A DNA stretch of 64,000 nucleotides, taken from NCBI GenBank assembly GCA_964036155.1, contig OZ038423.1, forward strand, positions 32,689,249-32,753,248, read 5' to 3'. This stretch comes from Diploscapter coronatus (Eukaryota; Nematoda; Chromadorea; Rhabditida; Rhabditidae). Under the pieces are notes generated by a model that saw nothing but the letters and a program-made list of their open reading frames with translations, made no database searches and was not told the origin of the DNA. This document shows positions 38,343 to 50,600 of this stretch, one piece after another. How positions within the stretch are numbered: the stretch's first letter is position 1; the number at the start of each line of letters is the position of its first letter. Both the position numbers and the translations under genes were made by a program.

Positions 38343-38351
38343 TGTTTTCAG
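38343..38351 (+). other. probable trans-splice acceptor of mtrr-1
   Basis: TGTTTTCAG ends 2 nt before the ATG at 38354, with no upstream coding exon in phase. This is the usual arrangement for a spliced-leader acceptor with a minimal 5' UTR. Confidence 0.6.
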
Positions 38352-38353
38352 CG

Positions 38354-41300
38354 ATGTTGATATTGTATGGCTCGCACACTGGTCAGGCGCAATCGATTGC
38401 AGAACAGATAGCCGACAGATTGAAACAGGCCAAAGTCCGCAGTACGCCTGTGCGGTGCTCATCTCTGGACGACTATCTTAAGGGGGTAAGTAGTGATAAA
38501 GGGTGATAATCATCAATTCCCTCTTATATTAAAATGGGTATGCAAAACTGTCCTTAATAAAGCATCGGGTATTTATCTAGTTGTAAGGGATATAAATATT
38601 GATTAGAGGTAGTAGAGCCATCATAAGGCCCTTCTTCTATTAAAGAATGTCAAGTCAAACCCGTTATCAATATAACACCGATTATCTAAGAGGACAAGCG
38701 CCGATAAAGATTGATAAAAATCATAAGGTTCCTTCTTTTAGAAGAAGGAAATTCAAAGTCACTCCCATAGAACAGAGATTATCACTGAACGATCAACGAT
38801 AAGCCAATCCTACGTGAGAGCGAGCGAGCATGTGATGTTTTGATAAACAATCGATAAAAACATGTCTGTTATCGCAAGAAGCGTCATTTCCGATAAAAAC
38901 TAGCAAAGTGATTTTGAAATTTGAATTCAGAGGGAAGTTTTATCTGAGGACCAACTTCATGAGCGGAAATTTCTATTGAAATTTGAATTTATTAACAAAT
39001 AATATTTGAAATTTAGAACGATCTGAGCCAGGAGAAGTTCGCTATAATTATTGCTTCTTCGACAGGAGATGGAGATCCTCCAGATAACGCTACGAAAACG
39101 CCGAGATTCCTCAAGAAAAATGCTCAATCTAAGGATTACCTCAAAAATTTGAAATACTGCATCTTGGGTATGATTTTTCGTGTAGAATCTTCTAAACTTT
39201 TAGTTCCAGGCCTTGGAGACTCAAATTATTCGGCTTATCAGGGTTTTCCGAACAAATTGGACAAGATTCTGCAAGATTTTGGTGCTGAACGAGTTCTAGA
39301 GAGGGGGGAGGCCGACGATCAAGTCGGGTATGAATTTACCCAAGTGTTTTTCGAAAACATTCCAACTTTCGAAATTTCTCAACTCAGTAAAAAATGAGAA
39401 ATGGCACGAAAAGAATATTCAATTTTCTTTCTTTCGCTTTGTGCCCCTCGTTTATTCGTATTTCGCAACTTGCAACGTTTGAATTAAAAAAAAAATTATT
39501 TCGAAATGTTGAAGTTCGAGGCTTTAAGTTTTTCATATTTCAAGCGGGGATTTGCCGAAAGAAGGGATTTGTAATCCTGTTTCAATTCATCGTTGATCGC
39601 CTGTTCAAACACAACTCCCTCTGCCTCATCCATACGTGCGCTCTCGAATTAACAATTTCGGAAATTTTTTTCTAACTTTCCTTCTTTTTTTGTTTTCTGA
39701 AATTCTAATTTTTTGAAACTCGAAATTAGCACATTTTCGGCGACACAGAACTCAAGTACGACTTTATGCTCAATTTCCCACCATTGACTTTATCTTTTTT
39801 CTATGTTTTTCAAATTTTTGAATTTTCTGCTACTTTTTTTTTTTTGGAAATCATACTTTCATTTGAAAAATTAGCATATTAGCAGGCAAGATTCTGAAAG
39901 CTCTGCTCAAGTTCTCCACTTCTCTTTTCCCTTTTCCAATATTTGCTCTGTTCGTGAGTAATCTATCTTTCAACTTTCGAAATTTCAACTCTTTCCCATT
40001 GCAGTTTGGAGTTGGTAGTCGAGCCGTGGATCGACAGCGTCTTCAAATTTCTCCAATCCACTGGCGAGCTCCCGCAGAGTGCAGAAGCAGAGGCAGAACA
40101 GACTTCGGCCTGGAAACTCCATTTCAACCCGATCAAATCGAAAGAGGACAAGGAGGAATTTGCAAGAATGGAGGAAACCAGGTACTGATAAATGTACAAG
40201 TTCGACTTTTTGAAAAGTTCACCGACTTCTGAAACTTGATGAACTTTCCAAGAAACGAAAGAAAATGGTAGCAAAAGGTAAGGAGTGAATAATTCTTGAA
40301 ATTTCAGAAAATCCGCACGACAAGAAGATTCTGATGCGAGCGACGACGAGACTGTCAACAAGAAGCCTCGCCTCCTTAAGGCGTCTCCTCGTCTGACTCT
40401 ACAGTCTGGAGACCAGTCAGAATCTTCGCTTTCTCGCGGTCAGCAGAAAAATATACACTTGAAAATTGCACATCCCAAGAAATACAAAAAATGACAAAGG
40501 ATGGTGTATTTTCCCAGTTTCCAAGCGAAGAATCCTATCGGAATCTTCAGAACGTAGCAACCTGGAAAGTGCTCGACCTAAATAAAACTTTCAAAAATCC
40601 TAGAGGATGGTGTAATTCCCAAATAGGGAAAAACGACGATAAAAATAGAAAATTCAGGCGACGGATCTCTGTCTTCGGACCCGAATCTGCGAGTTCCCGT
40701 GGCCCCCGAACCTTTTCTGGCCTCCGGGGTCACCCACGTCAAACTGCCTGTCGCTCACGGACTTAAATGGCAGAATGGCGCACAGTTCCCGGGACTTGGT
40801 ACTAAACAACTTTCTGTGAACGGAGAAAACTCGGCTTTATTCTGAGAGAAAACAGTTTAAAATTTGAGACTCAGAAAACAGGTCTTGAAAATAAAACAAT
40901 GCGTTTTTTCTTCAGCCGGCGAGCCCACTCCAGTCAAAATCGTTGGGACGGCACTGCTAACGGAGGAGTCGGTGAAAAAGCCCAAATACGAGTTCGTCAT
41001 CGATTTGGCCGGTGGGTTTTGGAATAAAGTAAATTAGAAGAACAAATTTCAAGATCACCTCGACGCCTTCCCATATCAGCCTGGAGACGCGCTCTACGTC
41101 ATTGTGCCCAACCGGGAAGACGAGGTCAACTTCATCCTCAGCAGGTATTCTAATGGGCGACTCGGTTGGGAACAATTTGTTTCCAAAGTGGGGAGAGATG
41201 TTTTGGAGTAAATCTCTCCCTATATTGGGGGAGAAAGTTCCCAACTAAATGTTTTTTTTTCTAGAACGGGTCTCCTGCCATTGGCCGATAACGAGTTTAA

Positions 41301-43643
41301 ACTGTTCGTGCACCCGGAAACTACCAGAGCTGGCGCAGCTCTACCCCCTCACATCCCTCCAAACGCCTCGCTCCGCTATATCTTCACCTACTGCCTCGAC
41401 ATTCGACGAGTTCCCAGCAGGGTTGGTTTTGGAGAATTTGGAAAAAGATTTTTTTAAATTGATCAATTTTTTTCAAATGTGAATTACTTGGCAAAATATT
41501 TCAAATCGGGGGAAATTTGAAACATTTCAGCCCATCCTTCGAGCTCTGGCCGATGGTGCGAAGGACGAAAACGAGCGGCGCAGACTGATGGAGCTCTGCT
41601 CGGCACAGGGGCTCAACGAATTCACCCAATTCGTTAGAAAGGTGAGACTTTTTCCAGACGTTGCAATGTTTTCGAACCGCATGAAACGAGATAGTGTGCC
41701 TTATCGAGAGATAGAGAGAAAAAAGCACGCCTTCTTTTCGCCTCTCGAAGATATGCACTATTTCGTTTCATGTGGCTCGAAAAGTTGCAAATCTGGATTT
41801 TTTGAGAATCGAAAAAATTACACAAATTGGAATTTTCAGTCTGGAGTCTCTCTGGCCGACCTCCTGTTCACCTTTCCCTCAGTGCAACCGTCGGTGGACA
41901 GGCTTATTGGTTGGCTCTTCTATTTCTTCAAGGATTTAACTGAAAAATGAAAGAAAAATCATCATTTTGAAAATAAAACAATACATGAAACAAAAAATAA
42001 AGAGTGGGATCTTCAAGAAAAATTATACAATTTTCAGAACTTCTGCCCCGTCTGATGCCTCGCGCCTACAGTGTCGCCTCGTTCAGAGGAAGAAGAGTCC
42101 GATTCGTCTACTCCGTGCTCACCTTCACTGCGGAGGAAGGCCGACGGTATTCTGCAAAAAATGGAAGCTTTGAAAAGATGATTTTCAGCTATGAAAGAAA
42201 GGGCCTCGCAACGGAATACCTTCTGAGTAGAAGAGTCGGAGACACGATTCAGGTAAAATGAGGAGAAGAAGACGAATTTCATGAAAAGTTCAAAATTATC
42301 GAAGATTTCAATCATTTTGAAAAAAATTAAAAATTCTAGAAAAACAATTGGAAAAAATGCTCCCAAAATTCGGAAAGATTGAATGTTGAAGGGTGGAAAT
42401 TTCAAATTTCAGGTGATCTGGAAAGAGCCCAGTCGTTTCCGCTTCCCACCCATCCCCTCGCCTCTCGCCACTGCAGAAGCGCTGCTCACCACGCCCCTCG
42501 TCATGATCGGCCCCGGGACGGGCATCGGACCGTTCCTCTCGTTCTGCCAGTTTATGCTGTGGGATTTTTGAAAATTTGGAAAAAACGAACTTCTTTCAGT
42601 TTGACAAAAAAAATCAGTTTTTTCTTCTTGCATCTGAAAAAATAAAAATTTGGTATTCTAAGAAAAAGGATGGTTTTCAGCAAACAAAAACTGCAAGACC
42701 CTCAAACCTTCGAACAAACGGCCAACGCCTCCAAAGTGCAACGACTGATCTTTTTCGGCTGCAGAGATCGAACCAAGGACGGGCTTTATCTGTGAGTTTG
42801 AAAAAAATTCGAAAATGAATTTCCAAGAAAAAAAATTGAACTTAAAATTTCAGCGACGAATTGGAGGCCTACGTCCGCGAAGGAATTCTGTCAGAGTTGA
42901 TTGTCTGTGAAAGCGCAGCAGAGGGCAAGACCAAGCAGTACGTACAGAATGGAATTGAAGAGATGAAAGAAAAAGTTAGTAAATAACAAAATGAAAATTT
43001 GAACTCCAATTGAGTTAGAACTCGAGTAAGATTACACACTCGTGTAAAAATTTGACATGTAGTTATAATAATTTTATTTGAGTTTAGGTCCTGATATTTT
43101 CGGAAACTTTTCGAAATAAATAAATTGACAAAGTTAAAAAAAAAACAAGAAACATTTTTGCAGATATTGACCTTGGTAGATGAAAAGGCGCTGATTTTCT
43201 GCTGCGGAGATGCCAAGGGAATGTCCGTTGACCTATTCAGTACCTTCTGCAAACTGCTCGAGGAGAATAAAGGTATACCCCGAGAAATCCAGCTTATTTG
43301 CAAAAATAAGCTCAAAATGACATCCACAAAATATGGATGCTTCGAAAAATAGCTAACAATTATCGGTAAAAGAAACGGAGGATTGGGATGGTCTGACTGG
43401 CTATTTTGAACCGCGAGGCCACGAGACATAGGTGAAATAGTATAGGGTTAGGGTAGGGCATGAGAATGATAGGCTCTTTACCTATACTATTTCTCAATGT
43501 CTCATGATTTCGCGGTTTCCAAATTGTCGTCTGACTCTATTTGATTTATCAAAAGAATATTAGGCTTGACGAAGGCAGAAGCCGTTGAACACTTGAAAGA
43601 ACTGAAGAATCAAAATCGCTACGTGGAAGACGTCTGGTCTTGA
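38354..43643 (+). CDS. mtrr-1: methionine synthase reductase (diflavin oxidoreductase)
   Basis: Exons: 38354-38485, 39017-39167, 39210-39327, 40005-40181, 40308-40438, 40518-40553, 40658-40798, 40916-41011, 41054-41144, 41265-41421, 41531-41641, 41840-41909, 42038-42146, 42189-42252, 42413-42558, 42681-42791, 42854-42974, 43164-43272, 43564-43643; 672 residues. MTRR transfers electrons from NADPH through FAD and FMN to reactivate oxidised cob(II)alamin on methionine synthase in the cytosol. FMN domain: ILYGSHTGQAQSIAEQIAD, ASSTGDGDPPDNA, LGLGDSNYSAYQGF, DDQVGLELVVEPW. A Ser/Lys-rich linker follows (about 150-225). FAD domain has PRAYSVASF (about 435), matching RxYS, and NADPH site GPGTGIGPFLSFC (about 518). 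The chain ends EDVWS, with the usual aromatic near the C-terminus. The DPPDxA and ELVVEPW motifs favour MTRR over cytochrome P450 reductase or NOS. Exon 40518-40553 is 36 nt. Confidence 0.95.
38495..38944 (+). promoter_or_regulatory. cluster of GATAA/TTATC motifs in mtrr-1 intron 1
   Basis: I count 14 GATAA or TTATC pentamers in 450 bp, where about 1-2 are expected for this base composition. Several occur as close pairs (GTGATAAAGGGTGATAA; GATAAACAATCGATAA). In nematodes TGATAA-type sites bind intestinal GATA factors such as ELT-2. Regulatory role is inference. Confidence 0.5.
41165..41246. repeat. inverted repeat in mtrr-1 intron
   Basis: GTTGGGAAC...GGGGAGAGAT pairs with ATCTCTCCC...GTTCCCAAC over most of the intron 41145-41264. 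Confidence 0.75.
41654..41796. repeat. inverted repeat in mtrr-1 intron
   Basis: Arms of about 60 bases: CCAGACGTTGCAATGTTTTC and ATGAAACGAGATAGTG on the left match the reverse complement of CACTATTTCGTTTCAT and GAAAAGTTGCAAATCTGG on the right. It fills most of intron 41642-41839. Confidence 0.75.
43406..43519. repeat. inverted repeat in mtrr-1 last intron
   Basis: AACCGCGAGGCCACGAGACA and GAAATAGTATAG at 43409-43445 pair with CTATACTATTTC and TGTCTCATGATTTCGCGGTT at 43483-43517. Loop of about 37 bases. Confidence 0.75.
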
Positions 43644-44688
43644 GCTATGATAATTAACGATAGGTTCCAAATTTGAATTTTTTCGATTCGAAGCACCGAT
43701 AATTTAAATTAAATTATTGCCAATAAATTTATCAAAAATATACGCAAGTTTTAAAGTTATTTTATTCATTTGAAACTGGTCATAAAAAGGTACAAAAAGG
43801 GTCGGATACTGAAGATTGTAAATATGAAAGATGATTTCCATGAGCAATTTTCAATAAGACATCAAGTTTCATAGAAGGTAAGTATGAAACTTGTTAGGCA
43901 TAAGTTAGAAAGTTCGATTTTTGAAGAAAATGATAGCACTACGAAATGATTTTGGTGAAATTTCAGTTCATAAGTTTAGCAGCAGAATAAGGTTAGGACC
44001 CGCCTTAAAATGTGATCAATTTCAAATGGCTTAAAGGTTGACGTGCTTGTGAATAACCTTAGTTTGAATTTGCTTGAATATGTTCACATGTGTATGCACT
44101 GCGAGGAATGTAACACTTGTACAATAAATGTACAAAATTAGCATGGTTAACGTTAATCATAATTAACACCAATTATGCTGTTGTGTTCTCCCATCGACTT
44201 AGTTTGCCCAATCTATACAGTATAATATTAAATATTAGATACTTACATACATATTATTAATTTCGCCTTATTTTTCATCCCACTTTTCCCTCTACACTCG
44301 GTTTGTCGCTTCACGATTTTCCAAAACTAGGCTATTCACTCACACCAACCTAATAAAGATAATAATCGCACAATGAACGCATGAGATAGAATGACCCGTT
44401 GTGAAGTTCAGAGCACAGGGGTTGTTCTCGCAGAACATGAAAATACGACAAACAAATCAAAAGTAAAAATAAAAAGTGAACTTGGATAAAACATTCTGAA
44501 AAGAATTCGACCAGGAATACACGAATTACGTCTCCAACTTGGACTTCTTCGTCGTACTCGACAACAGGCGGGCTTTAATGGATTTTGATAACGCTCACTT
44601 CTACTATTTCAAAATTCTTGAAACCAAAACTTCGTGCAACCCTGATTCGTTAAAACCAAAGCAATACTCATCATCAGTATCCATTAAA
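43644..44688. other. 3' region between convergent mtrr-1 and ptp-3
   Basis: AT-rich kilobase, no coding signal. The tail-to-tail orientation makes it the shared 3' UTR and termination zone; an AATAAA-like motif (CCAATAAATTTAT) lies near 43720. Confidence 0.6.
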
Positions 44689-47600
44689 TCAAAGACAATT
44701 GAGGTATTCGATACAGGCCTCGTACAGGAAGTTGTATTCCTCCTTCGTACTCACGACGCATTCTCGTTCAGTTCGGAGTAATTTCACCTAAATTGTATGG
44801 TTATTGCAGGCAGAGAGTTAAACTTCAACGAACCGTCGTGAAGACATCTACAACCTTCTCGGCGCGGATTCTCTCAACTAGAGTCGACAGAGCGATGAAG
44901 ATGCCAGTTCTTCCAGCTCCTTCTATAATAGTTTATCATCAGCATTTCAATAACTAAACCAACCTGAGCAATGCACCACGATGGGTCCATCGACACCGAA
45001 TTGCGACTTGGTTCGATGAACCTGCTGGATGAAGTCGATGTAGGCTTCTGCATTGCTCGGCACTCCAGCTTCTGGCCAGTCCATGTATTGGAAGTGACGA
45101 ATCGTTCTCGACATGTTGCTGTCGACATCGGCAAGTTTGAACTCTCTCAGCACGTATTGCGGCATGTTGTACTCATTCATCAGCTGCAACACCAAATTGC
45201 CAACTTGGACGCCATGGCTTTCGCGAGGCCAATATTCGATGCATTGCTCCTAAAGTTGAAATGTGAACAAGTGAAGACTAATGAATGGAACTCTAACCCT
45301 TCCACTCTCCCAAGTCTTCACCAGCATCACAATGATGGCACTATCGTTCTCCCAAACCATGCGCCAGAAATCGTTGTAGGTGTCCATCGTTGGTCCTTGC
45401 GTAGCAATGTAGGCGCCACGCTCTCGGTATCCATCCATCCACGACGCGTTGACGTAATCGCTTCCATCTACTCCCAGGATGTGCGAGAGGACGACTCGAT
45501 TTGCATCGAATGGAACGACTCCACTGGGCCGGTTCTTTCCTCGATTCAACGGAAGATTGCCAATGGCTCTCCGATTGTTTGGCCATTTCAAGGTGCCGAG
45601 ATGCTGAATTTCGAAAATAGAAAGGAAGTCCAAAAATTTCAAAATTACCCGGAATTCAAGCTCAATCGTGCTGGCATCCATTGCCGACGTACGCTGTTGC
45701 AATATGGCAACATGCTGCTTCAGTTTGGCGACTGGAATCTCAGTCGACCCGCTTTGAACGGCGTCCAGAATGGCATCATGGATGAAAATGTACTGCTCTT
45801 CAGTCTAAGAATTCACTACTTTTCAAATTTCAAACTACTCCCGCGTACCTGAACCATGTACGACCGCTGACTTCTCAACGACGTCACACAGCCGTAGATA
45901 TCTACAGTATTTTCGTATCGCAGCCGTTCAAGGATGATGTCGATCACAATAAATGCACCGGTTCGACCAATTCCAGCGCTAAATTCATTATTCATCCTTC
46001 ACCAACTTCCAAGTTTCGATTTTTATACCTGCAATGCGAAACGATTGGACCAGCGCCAGGAGGGTTGAGAGATTTGACCCGTTTGAGAAAGATGAGGAAG
46101 GGGGTGGGATGATCTGGCACACCGTGATCCTGAATTGTGAACCTTAGTAAGAATTCGTCCGATTAAGAGCGCACCGGCCAAGCCGTGTATTGCAGATGCC
46201 GAATTTCTCGAGCTTCTGGTTCACCGATCATTTGAAGCCGGAATATCCGCATTGTGTAGTGTGCCAGAGTTGCTGTTTCCAAGAGAGTAACCTGAATTGG
46301 TTGCTTGCTTACACAAAATGGACACTTTGTTCAAAAACCGAACCTGTATATCTCCATAGGTGCTAGTTCCTCGCGTTGGCCAATACTGATCACACTTGAT
46401 TCTGGCTCGTTCTTCGAGGTTCGTCAACATCACAATAGTCGCACTTCCTTCTTCCCAAATCATTCGCCAGAAATCAGCAAACGTCTCTGCCAGCGGGCCT
46501 TGAGTGGCTATGTAGGCTTTCGGCTGAAAGAAAATGATATTTTTCTTATCCAAACCAACAAGCAAACAATTTACCTTATCATATCCATCGATGTAGTTAG
46601 CATTAATATAGTCCGATCCTGGAATACCATCAACGTCAGATAGGATGACTCGAGTATGGTCATAGGCCACCACATTCGCGTATCGATTCTTGTGCTTGTT
46701 CACATCTGCAGAGCTGTTTTCCCAGGAGAAGTGTTGACCTGTTTCTATCGATTCAAACTCCTGTTGGAATCCCAAGTTGTTGTTCATCCGCAATCTGTCG
46801 ATATGATGTTGCAGTTCAGAGATGGGAATAGCGGCGTGAGAAAGTGGACTGGCGGCAGTGTTATTGTTGTGAGGTAACGAAGGAACAGGCACAGGAAGAG
46901 GGGCATATGTAGAGCTGGCAGAGCGATGGTTGAGTGCTTGAGTCGGTAGAGGGTACAAAGCGAACGAAGAATCGGTTGCTCCGCCGCCATTCATCTGCTC
47001 GTATGGATTCATCACGTGTCGCCCATCATCGCCGTTGAGTAACTTCGACGTCTCTCCGTAGACTCCATTCGAAGTCATCATGTTATTGGACAGAGCAACT
47101 TTCGCGATAGAACCATGTCGAGCACCTCGATTTGTACGTCTGTTGCGACAACGCAAGAACCTAAAACTGCGCACGTTAAACGATTTTGAGGACTTTCGCT
47201 TACCAGCAAAGAACCATTCCAATTGTGAAAGCGATGACCAATATGGCAATAGCCGGCCCGATCAAATATGCGATGTTGTACTTGCCAGCACCTCCAGACA
47301 TCCCCTTTGTGCCTGATTTGGTCGTAAATGGACCACTCAATGCAGAGTCCGTATATAACTTGGATAACTTTTCGCTCATAGGAGCGCGAGAGTCCAGCTG
47401 AAATTATTTATTGCATTCCCTTTTAAAAACTCAGTTTTATGGGAAAACGTTGAGAAATGGCTTCCTCAAACTCATAGAATTAACTCACTTCCTTTCTTCT
47501 GCCTTCACTCTTGGCGAATGCTCTCATCATAAGCTTGTAGCGGGTGTTTGGCTCCAGAGCATAGTTCGTGAAGCCGTCATACACCTAAAATTGGAATAAT

Positions 47601-50600
47601 CCTCAGGAAAATTCTGTATCGCATCAATTTGATTTTGAAGACACATGTCTCATAAATACTGAAGAAGTTGAGAAAATGAGGCTCGTAGATCAATAAAGAG
47701 AAAGATGGCTAGTAGAAAGAAAGACTCTTGGAAGGATAAGAATGGGAAATGACTAGAGCAATGAAAAGGGGGACGAGGGATAAAACTCCATCTTGGGTTG
47801 CTTCGAATGAAAACGAAAACAAACGACTTGCTTCAGGCTATAAGTTCACGCAACTAAAGAAGAGCTGTTGTGAAAATTCGGGCGTTTCATGAGGGATTCA
47901 GATAAGCGCTAACTACTTGAGTGGAAATCCAAACCCTATTATGGGGCAAGATGCATACTCGATTCATAGACGCACAAGTACTGCATTTTAGATGAAATCC
48001 CATTTCTAATAGAAAGAAAAGTAGAGGAACCCAAAAAAATATAAATTTCCTTCTATTTTGAACTTACTCGATCGTCGCCGATAATGAACGATTGATGGTT
48101 CTTGTAGTCGTCCTGCATCTTCGTCGTTGAAATCTGTGCTGTCACAAACGCGCCAGAATGCTTCTTCGGTGTTCTTCGATGTCGTGGCTCGAACTCGGAT
48201 GGATTAGTACCATTGTGGTAGTTGGGAAGAATTGAACGACGAGACTAAACCAATACAATTTCTATTCTGAAGCCATTTTTGAAAAGTCCTACCCGACTCT
48301 GCTTTTGATTTGCTATGAACCGACTCCTCTCTGCAGTGGATTTTTCAAGTTCAGAAGACTCCAAATTCACCACGTCATCCTGAATTCAGTGATTGAAAAG
48401 AGTTGAAGATTTTGACTTCTTACATTCGAATAGTTTCCGGGTACTACGATAAGCCAGTAATGCGAGATCGGACCGTATTCTTCGGATGCCAGAGACAATC
48501 TAACTTGAATTTGACCGACTTTCAAACTGCTCGAGTCCATCAGAATTGGAATGTCGACGAAGGGAGGACCAGTTGGATCAGTGATTGTCGTAACCTGAAA
48601 TAGGAATACTTTCTCCAAGCTCTCCAATCACATCTCCTACCTCCATAGGCCAGTATTGTCTTGCACCAGGTGGCATGCTTCGCACTCCAACATGGAACGT
48701 GTACTGCATATGAGGTCGCAGAGTCGTCCAGAGATATTGTCTTGATCCACTATCCAACTCGTGCTCAAATCCAGGAGTCTTCATCTGCTTCAACTGCATC
48801 GTCTGGTCCAAATACTCCTTCTTTCCGGTGTGATTCAAGTAGAAGTGGATATTCTTCGGCCCATCGTATTCCCACTGTAGCATCACCGAGTTGCTCGTCT
48901 TCCAGGCTACTCGTAACTTCTAAATTGTCGAACTATTTTCGCGGTTCTGCTTTTGACTGAATACCTGAACCATGAAAGTTGGTTTGACTTGTTCCAAAAT
49001 AGTCGGCGGATCGGAACATGGCCCTTGACGATTGTTCTTCACTGTCAGCACGCAGAAGGCGTATGGTTTGCCCGAGACAAGGCTAGGAACTTCGAAGTGA
49101 CGCACGTGACCGACGACGGAATGTTGGGACCATCTATCAGTGTCCGACTTGTCTCCAGGCTCATGCAAGTATTTGATCACGAATGCGTCGGCCTAAAGTT
49201 GGTGAATTTTTGCATGCGACACGTTTATGGAGAATAAATCATGAGTAGGTAGGGCAGTATATTTCTCCTCTCATTTACCTGTCCATTATCAAAGTCCCAC
49301 TGCACGACAGCGGAAGTGTCGCTAGTCGCCTGCACGCGTACATTTGATGGAGGTCCAACCAAAGCTAAAAATATACGACTTGAATCGATATTTCTCAATT
49401 TTGTACGGAAGACATTTATCATTCCACCATAGTCTATTCTTTGAGCCCCATCTATTCATCTGTCAACCGGATAATATAGAACTCAATTTCATAAGGGCGA
49501 TTCTCTCGCATGAATTATTCTCAACACACCCGTTCGATTCTGAGAGCCGCATTTTTCGCGGAAATACAATTTCTATAAATTATAAAGACTCGGCGACTTT
49601 GCTAAAGTTCAACCTGTATCATGGTCCTTTGGAGAAGCTAGCAGCGATTGTATAACAGCAGAAAACACGTCATCTTTGGGCTTATTTTTGTGATTGAGAA
49701 AAATTTTCGGGTCCGACTGATTTATTGGAACAGAGTTGTCAAATGGCGAAAAGTCGCCGTCTGAGAATGGCAAAGGCTGTCGATTTCGAACGCGGTTTTT
49801 AGACTTCGAGTTCGAGACTCGAGATGTTAGTATTAGTATTAGTAGTGTTTGGGAAATTAGTAGTCGCATTAGGTTCTGTCGAATTTTGCATAAGTGAGTG
49901 TGCCTAGATCTAGGAGAACAACATAATCTCGAAATGGAGAGATTGTGGAATGCTCATAAGCAATCGAGGAAGGAATGGGGTTTTGGCAATCTTTTAGGAG
50001 AGGAAAGAGATCGGTAGATGCAAGGGACACCACCTAAAAGCCGGAGGCTGATGGGGGCAATATTAGGGAGGGAGAAATAAAGAATAACGGACGAAGAGAA
50101 ATCGGAAAAGGAGATGGAGAGTGAAAGATGAAGTGAGTAAAAGAGAGAGACTCCTTGAGCCTAGAAAGGTTGCTATTACTTGAGCTTAGCATTTGCTAAA
50201 TTCGTGCCGCTTATCGACACGCCAACCCCCAAAATGGACATATCTCAGAGAGAAAGTAGATTTATTAGAAAGCTAGAGGAGAAACTCGGTAGGTAAAACT
50301 GCACGCGAGAAAATGTGCAAAATAAGTTAGGGTGGGCAGCCCCACGAATTCGCAAAACACGGCCAGTGGCTAATTGACTTCTTTACGCCAATAATGCTGA
50401 GTGCTCCCCGAGCACTACTATAGCTCGCCTCTATCATTGGACTCGTATTTTTAGAAAATAGTGGAGAAGTGTCGAAATTTGTGTTACCGGTAATTTGAAC
50501 TTCTTCTGTAGTGTAGACTGTCAGTGCTAGTGCTGTAGAGTCAGTTCTGATATAAGGTGCAATGCTTCGGTTTTTATGGTGATAGGGTTTTGATAGAGAC

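Larger units (their letters stand above)
32879..38353. other. long intergenic region, no gene supported
   Basis: About 5.5 kb between the divergent starts of the Ser-rich gene and mtrr-1. Open frames are short and isolated, the largest at 36670-36960 (+). A CAG run lies near 34820. A perfect-looking hairpin sits at 38056-38098, 250 bp upstream of mtrr-1. Confidence 0.5.

Noticed and set aside
44971..45852. 293-codon plus-strand open frame
   Set aside because: It is the antisense of the ptp-3 phosphatase domain D2 exons, which carry the conserved catalytic motifs on the minus strand.
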